From: CAZEFK01 sp964511405
GTDB taxonomy: Bacteria; Pseudomonadota; Alphaproteobacteria; Elsterales; Elsteraceae
NCBI GenBank assembly: GCA_964511405.1
Contig: CAZEFK010000048.1
Location: 1 to 37,799 of the forward strand
Direction of reading: 5' to 3'
Length of the DNA: 37,799 nucleotides
Part shown: positions 16,112 through 22,319 of the stretch, in pieces
Layout of the letters: each line of letters starts with the position of its first letter
Numbering within the stretch: the first letter of the stretch is position 1
The notes under the pieces: generated by a model
Database searches by the model: none
What the model was told of the DNA's origin: nothing
What the model saw: only the letters and a program-made list of their open reading frames with translations
Translations under genes and position numbers: made by a program

Positions 16112-16123
16112 GGGGGCTGGCGG

Positions 16124-16152
16124 TTGACATGTGTCAATGGCGCGCGCATTGT
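16124..16152 (+). promoter_or_regulatory. Sigma-70-like promoter 1 of the Y RNA array
   Basis: TTGACA (16124-16129), 17 nt, CATTGT (16147-16152), then CCGC. The -35 is perfect; the -10 matches at three positions. The same arrangement, with identical hexamers and spacing, recurs at 16555-16583 ahead of the third RNA unit. The -35 is also part of a 14-bp palindrome (TTGACATGTGTCAA) that could bind a regulator. It lies 13 bp after the otnC stop. Confidence 0.55.
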
Positions 16153-16226
16153 CCGCGGCTCCGGGCCGGTGCTGTTGCGTTACCTTGGCTGTCGCAGCGG
16201 CATTCCCACGCCCGGGACCAGGTTCG

Positions 16227-16336
16227 GCGCGGGCCGATATCGGAAGGTTACCTGTCGCGGGTTCGAGTCCCGCCGGCGCCTCGGTGCCGTAGCTCAGTTG
16301 GTAGAGCAGCCTCCTTTCGAGCCACCATGTCCGCGC
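16227..16336 (+). ncRNA. Y RNA-like unit A (circularly permuted tRNA mimic)
   Basis: An RNA of about 110 nt with five helices: outer helix GCGCGGGC (16227-16234) with GTCCGCGC (16329-16336); inner helix CGGAAGG (16241-16247) with CCTTTCG (16313-16319); T-arm GCGGG-TTCGAGT-CCCGC (16257-16273); acceptor-like stem CGGCGCC (16274-16280) with GGTGCCG (16283-16289), closed by a 2-nt loop; D-arm GCTC-AGTTGGTA-GAGC (16292-16307). T-arm precedes D-arm, the reverse of a tRNA, and the acceptor stem is closed. This is the layout expected of bacterial YrlA-type Y RNAs, whose tRNA-like module is bound by effector proteins while the end helix binds Ro60. The Ro60 gene is downstream. Exact transcript ends are unknown. 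Confidence 0.8.
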
Positions 16337-16362
16337 TCTATCGCCAGCAGACTGCGAAATCG

Positions 16363-16473
16363 GCGCGGGCCGATATCGGATGGTTATCGGGTCGCGGGTT
16401 CGACTCCCGCCGGTGCGCGAGCGCCGTAGCTCAGTCGGTAGAGCAGAGTCCGTCCGAGCCACCATGTCCGCGC
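16363..16473 (+). ncRNA. Y RNA-like unit B (circularly permuted tRNA mimic)
   Basis: The second unit, 111 nt, has the same plan: outer helix 16363-16370 with 16466-16473; inner helix CGGATGG (16377-16383) with CCGTCCG (16450-16456), changed on both strands relative to unit A yet still paired; T-arm 16394-16410 with loop TTCGACT; acceptor-like stem CGGTGC (16411-16416) with GCGCCG (16421-16426), closed by a GCGA (GNRA) tetraloop; D-arm GCTC-AGTCGGTA-GAGC (16429-16444). It starts 26 nt after unit A and has no promoter of its own in that gap, so A and B are probably one transcript. A 19-nt stretch (CGAGCCACCATGTCCGCGC) in the 3' flank is identical in A and B. Confidence 0.8.
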
Positions 16474-16554
16474 CACTCCCAGGGTGCCGTTCGATACACG
16501 GTTTGGTCGCATTCGGGATGGCCAAGCAGATGTCGGCTGCATGGATCGTTGTCG

Positions 16555-16583
16555 TTGACAACCCGCGGGCACAGGAGCATTGT
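16555..16583 (+). promoter_or_regulatory. Sigma-70-like promoter 2 of the Y RNA array
   Basis: TTGACA (16555-16560), 17 nt, CATTGT (16578-16583), followed by CCGC, identical in hexamers and spacing to promoter 1. The predicted start (about 16590) falls 10 nt before the outer helix of unit C. The -35 lies inside a small palindrome (GTTGTC-GTT-GACAAC, 16548-16562). It would drive unit C, unit D and possibly ro60. Confidence 0.55.
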
Positions 16584-16599
16584 CCGCCGCCTCGGGTTC

Positions 16600-16730
16600 G
16601 GCGCGGGCCGGATCGCGAAGGTTACCTTGCCACGGGGAGGGTTGCGGGTTCGATTCCCGCCGGTGCCTTCGGCGCCGTAGCTCAATGGTAGAGCATCCAC
16701 AAACACCTTTGCGTCAAACACGACCGCGTC
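16600..16730 (+). ncRNA. Y RNA-like unit C (circularly permuted tRNA mimic, expanded)
   Basis: The third unit, about 131 nt. Outer helix GGCGCGG (16600-16606) pairs with CCGCGTC (16724-16730). Inner helix CGCGAAGG (16614-16621) pairs with CCTTTGCG (16706-16713), 8 bp with changes on both strands relative to units A and B. T-arm GCGGG-TTCGATT-CCCGC is 16644-16660. Acceptor-like stem CGGTGCC (16661-16667) pairs with GGCGCCG (16671-16677) across a TTC loop. D-arm GCTC-AATGGTA-GAGC is 16680-16694. The segment between inner helix and T-arm is 22 nt, against 9-10 nt in A and B, like a long variable arm. The linker after the D-arm is also longer (11 against 5 nt). Confidence 0.75.
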
Positions 16731-16812
16731 ACCTGACACTATGTTCGACCAGATCCGCGTCGCACGGAAACGGAGCAAACCGGACTTTGAACCCAGAACC
16801 AGCACATAGCGC

Positions 16813-16918
16813 CGGCTGCGGGCCGGCGGCCGAGGGTTACCTGGTGCTGGCGGGTTCGACTCCCGTGCGGTGTCGCTGACGCCGTAAGCAAGCCCTCGCC
16901 AACACACGCCCGCAGCCG
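16813..16918 (+). ncRNA. Y RNA-like unit D (D-arm lost), just upstream of ro60
   Basis: The fourth unit, about 106 nt. Outer helix CGGCTGCGGGC (16813-16823) pairs perfectly with GCCCGCAGCCG (16908-16918), 11 bp. Inner helix CGAGGG (16831-16836) pairs with CCCTCG (16893-16898). T-arm GCGGG-TTCGACT-CCCGT is 16850-16866. Acceptor-like stem CGGTGTC (16868-16874) pairs with GACGCCG (16878-16884), 7 bp with a GCT loop; the U-A pair replaces a C-G pair seen in unit C. After the stem only 8 nt remain, so the D-arm is absent. The 3' strand of the outer helix ends 18 nt before the ro60 ATG and overlaps a hairpin that holds its ribosome-binding site. Confidence 0.68.
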
Positions 16919-16936
16919 CAAGTCGGAGGGCGTGTG
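16903..16936 (+). promoter_or_regulatory. Hairpin sequestering the ro60 ribosome-binding site
   Basis: CACACGCCC (16903-16911) and GGGCGTGTG (16928-16936) form a perfect 9-bp stem with a 16-nt loop. The Shine-Dalgarno GGAGGG (16925-16930) lies half in the loop and half in the stem, and the ATG follows immediately. The left arm shares 16908-16911 with the outer helix of unit D, so the two structures exclude each other. This could couple Ro60 synthesis to Y RNA folding or to Ro60 binding. It is a structural inference from base pairing only. Confidence 0.5.
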
Positions 16937-18512
16937 ATGACCAACTACGCACAGCATGTTTCGCTGCGGCAGACGCCGCAGTCCGAGCCGATCCCGGGCA
17001 CCGTCGCCAACGCGGCGGGCGGGCAGGCCTTTCCGGTCGACGACTGGACGCGGCTCGACCGCTTCCTGGTCCTGGGCTCGGAGGGTGGCAGCTATTATGC
17101 CGGGGAGCGGGCGCTCACCCGCGCCAACGCCGCGGCCGTTCTCCGCTGTATCCAGGCGGACGGCGCGCGGTCGGTCGCGCGCATCGTCGAGGTCAGCACG
17201 GCAGGCCGGGCGCCGAAGAACGATCCGGCACTGTTCGCGCTCGCGCTGGCCGCTGCGGCCGGGGACGAGGGGACGCGCCGGGCGGCGCTCGCCGCCTTGC
17301 CGGCGGTCGCCCGCACCGGGACGCACCTGTTCCAGTTCGCCGAGGCGGTGCAGGCCAGCCGCGGCTGGGGTCGGGCCTTGCGGCGCGGCGTCGCCGGCTG
17401 GTACCTGAGCCGGCCCGTCGAGCAGCTCGCCCTGCAGCTGGTCAAGTACCAGCAGCGCAACGGCTGGACCCACCGCGACCTGCTGCGGCTGGCCCACCCG
17501 CTGACCGACGAGCCGCCGCGCCGGGCGCTGTTCGACTGGGCGTGCGGACGGGCTGCCGGCGACGCGCTGCCGGCCCTGGTGCGCGGGTTCGAGGCGCTGC
17601 GGCGCGCCGGATCCGCGGCCGAGGTGGCGGCGCTGGTGCGGGCGCACGACCTGCCGCGCGAGGCGGTGCCGACCGAGTGGCTCAACGACGCCGAGGTGTG
17701 GCGGGCGCTGCTGGCGCGCATGCCGGCGACGGCGCTGGTCCGCAATCTCGGCAAGCTGTCGGCGGTGGGCGTGCTCAAGCCGTTGTCCGACGACGTTGCC
17801 GCGGTCGTGGCGGCGCTCGGCGACCGCGAGCGGCTCCGGCGCGCTCGGGTGCACCCGCTGGCCCTGCTGCTGGCCCTGCGCACCTACGCCTCCGGGCATG
17901 GGGACAAGGGCGGGCTCGTCTGGTCGCCGGTGTCGGCCGTGGTCGATGCGCTCGATGCCGCGTTCTACGCCGCGTTCGATGCGGTCGAGCCGAGCGGTCG
18001 CCGGGTGCTGCTGGCGCTCGACGTCTCGGGCTCGATGGCATCGGGGCGGGTGGCCGGTTCGGCGCTGACGCCGCGCGAGGCGTCGGCGGCGATGGCCTTG
18101 GTCACCGCCGCGACCGAGCCGCGGCATCACATCGTCGGCTTCACCGCCGGCGACGACCTGACGCCGCTGCCGGTCACGCCGGCGATGCGGCTGGACCAGG
18201 CGGTGGGTGCGGTCGGGGCTGCCGTTCGGCCGCACCGATTGCGCGCTGCCGATGCTGCACGCGCTCAGGCACGGCCTGTCGGTGGACGCCTTCGTGGTCT
18301 ACACCGACAGCGAGACCTGGGCCGGGGCGATCCACCCGGTCCAGGCGCTGCGCCGGTACCGCGAGCGGACCGGAATCCCGGCCAGGCTCGTGGTGGTCGG
18401 GCTGGTGTCCAACGGGTTCTCGATTGCGGACCCGACGGATGCCGGCATGCTTGATGTCGTCGGCTTCGACACCGCGGCGCCCGCGGTGATCGCCGACTTC
18501 ATCCGGTCGTAG
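16937..18512 (+). CDS. Ro60/Rsr TROVE-domain RNA-binding protein, one-base frameshift
   Basis: A Ro60 ortholog: a ring of helical HEAT-like repeats (TROVE domain, about residues 10-350) plus a von Willebrand A domain. Ro60 binds Y RNAs and misfolded RNAs and in bacteria is tethered by Y RNA to polynucleotide phosphorylase. TROVE features include RFLVLGSEGGSYY near residue 40 and RTGTHLFQFAEAVQASRGWG. The metal site is DVSGSM (Asp362). The frame that starts at 16937 loses similarity near 18215. The remainder (GRTDCALPM, AFVVYTDSETW and on to 18512) is in the +1 frame, so one extra base lies about 18200-18220. Corrected, the protein is about 524 residues, normal for the family. The frameshift is either a real mutation or an assembly error. 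The Y RNA array lies directly upstream. Confidence 0.88.
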
Positions 18513-18515
18513 GGA

Positions 18516-18541
18516 GGCCCGCCCGGGTATCCGGGCGGGCC
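18516..18541. terminator. Bidirectional terminator hairpin after ro60
   Basis: GGCCCGCCCGG (18516-18526) and CCGGGCGGGCC (18531-18541) form a perfect 11-bp stem with a GTAT loop. It sits 3 bp after the ro60 stop and 13 bp before the stop of the convergent histidine kinase gene, so it probably terminates both. There is no clear U tract. Confidence 0.7.
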
Positions 18542-18554
18542 ATCACTCGAATTC

Positions 18555-19901
18555 CTATATCGGCAGCTCCAGCCGCGCCGTCAGCCCGCCGCCCGGGCGG
18601 TTGCTGAGGCTGATGTCGCCGCCATGGCCGCGGGCGACCGTGCGCGCGACGGCGAGGCCCAGGCCGACGCCGCCGGTGTCGCGGTTGCGCGAGCCCTCGA
18701 TACGGTAGAAGGGCTGGAACACCCGCTCCTGCTGGTCGTCGGGGATGCCTGGGCCGTCGTCCTCGACCGCGACCACCGCGCGCCCGGGCTCGGCATGGAC
18801 CGTGACCCGCGCGGTGCCGCCATATTTCACCGCGTTGTCGACCAGGTTGGCGAGCGCGCGCTTGACCGCCGCAGGCCGGCAGCGGATGTCGACGCCGCCG
18901 CTGCCGGCGAAGGTCACGGCGGCGCCCGCGTCGGCGGCGTCGTCGCACACGCTCTGGGCCAGGCGGCCGAGATCGACCAGCGTCCGCGGCTCGCGCTTGG
19001 TGTCGTCGCGGGCGAAGGCCAGGGTCGATTCGATCATGGCGCTCATCTCGTCGAGGTCGGCCAGCATCTTGCGCTGCTGCTCGGGATCGTCGACGAACTC
19101 GGCGCGCAGCCGCAGCCGGGTCAGCGGCGTGCGCAGGTCATGGGACATCGCCGCGATCATCTTGGTGCGGTCGTCCAGGAAGCGCACCAGCCGGTGCTGC
19201 ATGCGGTTGAACGCCTGGATCGCCAGGCGCAGTTCGCGGGGACCGCGCTCGGCCAGCGGCGGGGCGTCGGTGTCGACGCCCAGCCGGTCGGCGGCCTCGG
19301 CGAAGTCCAGGATCGGCGCAGCCAAGCGGCGCGCCGCCAGCACCGACAGGCCGGCCACCAGCAGGGTGAACAGGCCCAGCCGCAGGGCGAAGCGCAGCAG
19401 CGGGATGCGCGGCACCGGATCGGCCAGGGTGACGTGCAGCCAACGCCCGTCATGCAAGGCCACCTGGAGGTGCAGCGGGCCTGGCCCGAGCAAGGCATCG
19501 CGCAGCCACGACCACCCCTCGGCCGGTCCATGCGTGGCGATCACCACCGGCCACGCCGGATCGCCCAGCGCCGTCGCTAGCCGTCGTCGGATGAACCGAA
19601 AGCGCGGGCCGTGCTCGTCGGCCGGGCCCATCGTCGGCGCCGGCTCCAGCACGGCCTGGAAGGACCGGCCGCCGGCGGCCGCGGCCAGGCGCGCCTGGTC
19701 CGATGCGGGCGCGTCGGCGACCGTGCGGGCGGTGTCGGCGATCTCGTCCAGGACCTGGTCGAACGGTGCGCGCGCCGGCATGCCTTCCAGATAGAACATG
19801 CCGACGCTGCCGAGCTGCGCGATGACCAGCACCAGCACCACGGTCATGGCGATGCGGACGGCGATGCTGTCGCGCCGGCGCTGGGTCCGGTGCCCGGTCA
19901 C
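18555..19901 (-). CDS. Sensor histidine kinase (EnvZ-like)
   Basis: A 448-residue membrane histidine kinase. Order: short cytoplasmic N-terminus, membrane helix 1 (about 16-37), a periplasmic sensor domain (about 38-168), membrane helix 2 (about 169-190), HAMP (about 190-240), HisKA with MSHDLRTPLTRLR (phospho-His254), and an ATPase domain with NLVDNAVKYG, EDDGPGIPDD and GGVGLGLAV. The layout and the HisKA sequence resemble EnvZ-type osmosensors, but the signal is unknown. The GTG start overlaps the stop of the response regulator (GTGA), so the pair is translationally coupled. Confidence 0.92.
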   Translation of the reverse strand: MTGHRTQRRRDSIAVRIAMTVVLVLVIAQLGSVGMFYLEGMPARAPFDQVLDEIADTARTVADAPASDQARLAAAAGGRSFQAVLEPAPTMGPADEHGPRFRFIRRRLATALGDPAWPVVIATHGPAEGWSWLRDALLGPGPLHLQVALHDGRWLHVTLADPVPRIPLLRFALRLGLFTLLVAGLSVLAARRLAAPILDFAEAADRLGVDTDAPPLAERGPRELRLAIQAFNRMQHRLVRFLDDRTKMIAAMSHDLRTPLTRLRLRAEFVDDPEQQRKMLADLDEMSAMIESTLAFARDDTKREPRTLVDLGRLAQSVCDDAADAGAAVTFAGSGGVDIRCRPAAVKRALANLVDNAVKYGGTARVTVHAEPGRAVVAVEDDGPGIPDDQQERVFQPFYRIEGSRNRDTGGVGLGLAVARTVARGHGGDISLSNRPGGGLTARLELPI

Positions 19902-20629
19902 GGCGCGCCGCCGCTGACGGCGACCGGCGTCGCGAACACGTAGCCGCCGCTGCGCACGGTCTTGATCAGCGCCGGCTGGCGCGGATCGTCTTCCAGCTTG
20001 CGCCTGAGACGGCTGACCTGGACGTCGATGCTGCGGTCGAAGCTGGCGGCGGCGCGGCCACGGCTGAGGTCCAGCAGCTGGTCGCGGGTCAGCACGCGCT
20101 GCGGCCGCTCGGCGAAGGCCAGCAGCAGGTCGAATTCGCCGGCGCGCAGGTCGACCAGCGCCGCCGACGGCGAGAACAGCTGGCGCCGGCTGACGTCCAG
20201 GCGCCAGCCGGCGAAGGTCAGGATGCGCCCCTGGACCGGCGGTTCGGGGGCGGCGGCGCCGGTCCGACGGAGCACGGCGCGGACGCGGGCCAAGAGCTCG
20301 CGCGGGTTGAACGGCTTGCCCAGATAGTCGTCGGCGCCCATCTCCAGGCCGACGATGCGGTCGGTGTCCTCGCCCATGGCGGTCAGCATGACGATCGGCA
20401 TCGGCCCGTCGGCGCGCAGGCGCCGGCACAGGCTGAGGCCATCCTCGCCGGGCAGCATCAGGTCCAGGATCACCAGGTTGATGCGCGCCGCCTCCAGCGC
20501 CCGGAACATGGCCGGGCCGTCGCGCGCCGTGGTCACCCGGTAGCCGTGCTTGACCAGGAAGCGCGACAGCAGGGCGCAGATCTCGGCGTCGTCGTCGACG
20601 ATCAGAAGGTGCGGTGTGGCGGCGGTCAT
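19898..20629 (-). CDS. Response regulator, OmpR family
   Basis: A 243-residue DNA-binding response regulator. The receiver domain has the acidic pocket VDDDAE, phospho-acceptor Asp56 in VILDLMLPGEDG, LTAMGED and the Lys in GKPF. The C-terminal winged helix contains LRAGEFDLLLAFAERPQRVL and RSIDVQVSRLRRKLEDD ... IKTVRSGGYVF. It is partner to the downstream EnvZ-like kinase. It is divergent from the 24-codon ORF and ECF sigma gene; the shared 174-bp region could hold its operator. Target genes are unknown. Confidence 0.94.
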   Translation of the reverse strand: MTAATPHLLIVDDDAEICALLSRFLVKHGYRVTTARDGPAMFRALEAARINLVILDLMLPGEDGLSLCRRLRADGPMPIVMLTAMGEDTDRIVGLEMGADDYLGKPFNPRELLARVRAVLRRTGAAAPEPPVQGRILTFAGWRLDVSRRQLFSPSAALVDLRAGEFDLLLAFAERPQRVLTRDQLLDLSRGRAAASFDRSIDVQVSRLRRKLEDDPRQPALIKTVRSGGYVFATPVAVSGGAP

Positions 20630-20803
20630 TGCCGCTCCGACTATCCCGCGGCGCCCGCCGTCGGCGGTAGCGGAGTTTTGTAACCGACTGTTGCGGTCCC
20701 GACCGGCGACACAGACGGAAACAATTCTAGGTACCCAGGACATCAGCCGGCAAAGAACGCCCCCGATCGTGGCGCCGTCGCTCACGGCGTCCGAGGGTCC
20801 AGC

Positions 20804-20878
20804 ATGGCCGATCCGATCACCTGGGTGGTGCTGGCCGTCGGGGTCATGCTCGCGGCCACCGCATGGGCGCTGGCCTGA
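20804..20878 (+). CDS. 24-residue hydrophobic ORF upstream of the sigma factor
   Basis: ATG at 20804 with a GAGGGT ribosome-binding site about 7 bases upstream. It encodes a single hydrophobic segment (ADPITWVVLAVGVMLAATAW). The stop TGA is followed after one base by the sigma factor ATG, so translation of the sigma factor could depend on it. It could be a small membrane protein or a leader peptide. Evidence is limited to the Shine-Dalgarno, hydrophobicity and spacing. Confidence 0.45.
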   Translation: MADPITWVVLAVGVMLAATAWALA

Positions 20879-20879
20879 G

Positions 20880-21461
20880 ATGGCCGCGTCCCTCGCCGCC
20901 GATGCCATCCCCGATGCCATTCTTGTGCAGCGCGTCGCCGGCGGCGACCATCGCGCCTTCGAGCTGCTGTTCCAGCGCTACCGGGCGCGCATGGTCGGCA
21001 TCGCTCGCCGCCACGGGCAGGGCCCCGGCGATGCCGATGACATCGCCCAGGACGCGTTCCTGCGGGTTTGGCTCTACGCCCGCCAATGGCGGGCCGACGG
21101 GGCCCGGTTCTCGACCTGGCTCTACCGCGTGGTGGTCAATCTGTGCATCGACCGCGGCCGGCGCCCGGCACCGCTGCCGCTGGACGGCGTCGCGGACATG
21201 GCCGACACGGCGCCGGTGGCGCCCGGCCTGATCCAGCGCCGGCAACGCGCCCGCATGGTCGCCGACGCCGTGGCCGCGCTGCCGGCCACCCAGCGGCAAG
21301 CCGTGCATCTGTGCTATTTCGAGGAGCGGTCGAACGCCGAGGCCGCGGCGCGCATGGCGGTGTCGGTCGGCGCCCTGCAGTCGCTACTGGTGCGCGGCCG
21401 GCGCGCCCTGAAGCGGCAACTGGACATGGACGCGCTGGCCGAGTTGGCGGATGCTGGATGA
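20880..21461 (+). CDS. RNA polymerase ECF-type sigma factor
   Basis: A 193-residue sigma-70 family factor with only regions 2 and 4. Region 2 covers about residues 15-85 (FELLFQRYRARMVGIA, DADDIAQDAFLRVWLYA). Region 4 covers about 130-180 (LPATQRQAVHLCYFEE, then SVGALQSLLVRGRRALKR). The start at 20880 follows the 24-codon ORF by 1 bp and has no strong Shine-Dalgarno of its own, consistent with coupling. No recognisable anti-sigma factor is adjacent; the next gene is a rhodanese-ChrB protein 60 bp away. It could instead be controlled by its leader ORF or by the divergent two-component system. Confidence 0.9.
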   Translation: MAASLAADAIPDAILVQRVAGGDHRAFELLFQRYRARMVGIARRHGQGPGDADDIAQDAFLRVWLYARQWRADGARFSTWLYRVVVNLCIDRGRRPAPLPLDGVADMADTAPVAPGLIQRRQRARMVADAVAALPATQRQAVHLCYFEERSNAEAAARMAVSVGALQSLLVRGRRALKRQLDMDALAELADAG

Positions 21462-21521
21462 CGTCTGCCGCGCCGGCCCTGGCTTGCGGCGGGGTGCTGC
21501 CAGTGGCATGGGATCGGCATC

Positions 21522-22319
21522 ATGCCTGCGAACCGGCCAACCTATCCGTCCTCGCCCGAGCTGTCCGCCGAGCAGCTGCGCCGGCTGGTCATCACCGCCG
21601 ACGCGCCGCTGATCGTCGATGTCCGGCCCCATGCGGCCGACGACTGCCTGATCGCCGGCGCCTGCCGGCGCGATCCGGTGCGCGTGACCGACTGGGGGCC
21701 GGCGCTGCCGGCGCGGACCGCGGCGGTGGTCTATGGCGCCTCGGACGAGCCGGTCGCGGCGCATATCGCGGCGCGGCTGTCGGCGCTCGGGCACCGCGCC
21801 ATGGACTTGGCCGGCGGCATGGCGGCCTGGCGGCGCATCGGCGGCCCGCGGGTCGGCCGCCACCGCTATGCCGAGCCGGGCGCGCCGCCGTCGCGCTGGA
21901 TCACCCATCGCCATCCGCGCATCGATCGGGTTGCCTGCCCCTGGCTGGTGCGCCGCTTCGTCGACCCGCGCGCCGAGTTTCACTATGCGCCCGCCGAGGC
22001 CGTGCTGCCGCGCGCGGCAGCCTTGGACGCCGTTCCCTTCGACGTGCCCGGCGTGCCGTTCTCGCACCATGGCGGCGGCTGCAGCTTCGACAGCTTCGTG
22101 ACCGGCTTCGCGATCGTCGACCCGGTGCTGGCCAAGCTGGCGCGCATCGTCCGCGGCGCCGACCTGGAGCAGCCGGACCTGGCGCCGCAGTCCGCGGCGC
22201 TGCAGGCCCTGGTCGAAGGGCTGGCCGCGACCACCCACGACGACGCCAAGATGCTGGCCGACGGCTGTGCCGTCCTCGACGAGCTCTACCGCTGGTGCCG
22301 GGACCATCCGGGCGCATGA
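21522..22319 (+). CDS. Rhodanese-like/ChrB chromate-resistance domain protein
   Basis: 265 residues. The N-terminal rhodanese-like domain (about 15-110) has IVDVRPHAADDCLIAGA and MDLAGGMAAWRRIGG. The C-terminal ChrB-type domain (about 125-260) has SRWITHRHPRIDRVACPWLV, FSHHGGGCSFDSFV and ATTHDDAKMLADG. ChrB proteins are linked to chromate resistance, and some act as chromate-responsive regulators. The rhodanese active-site Cys is missing: the loop reads VVYGASDEPV, so sulfur transfer is unlikely. No chrA transporter is in the window. The next gene overlaps by 4 bases. The actual role beside the ECF sigma factor is unknown. Confidence 0.8.
   Translation: MPANRPTYPSSPELSAEQLRRLVITADAPLIVDVRPHAADDCLIAGACRRDPVRVTDWGPALPARTAAVVYGASDEPVAAHIAARLSALGHRAMDLAGGMAAWRRIGGPRVGRHRYAEPGAPPSRWITHRHPRIDRVACPWLVRRFVDPRAEFHYAPAEAVLPRAAALDAVPFDVPGVPFSHHGGGCSFDSFVTGFAIVDPVLAKLARIVRGADLEQPDLAPQSAALQALVEGLAATTHDDAKMLADGCAVLDELYRWCRDHPGA

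Noticed and set aside
16451..16560. Animal-type Ro60 motif formed by GTCCGAG (16452-16458) and GTTGAC (16554-16559)
   Set aside because: The order resembles animal Y RNAs, but the first element is already explained by the inner helix of unit B and the second by a promoter -35. The intervening stem pairs poorly.
15896..16561. Minus-strand ORFs covering the Y RNA array
   Set aside because: Their protein sequences have no family resemblance, and the structured RNA on the plus strand explains the conservation between copies.
16257..16884. tRNA genes (tRNA-like D-halves and T-halves in the 16.2-16.9 kb region)
   Set aside because: There is no anticodon arm and no CCA end. D-half to following T-half distances are 135-250 nt with mismatched acceptor ends, while T-half to following D-half pairing is perfect with 2-4 nt loops. 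They are tRNA mimics, not tRNAs.
18195..18225. Programmed ribosomal frameshift in ro60
   Set aside because: I see no slippery run with a downstream stop and no known precedent for Ro60. Mutation or sequence error is simpler, and the window has an assembly gap elsewhere.
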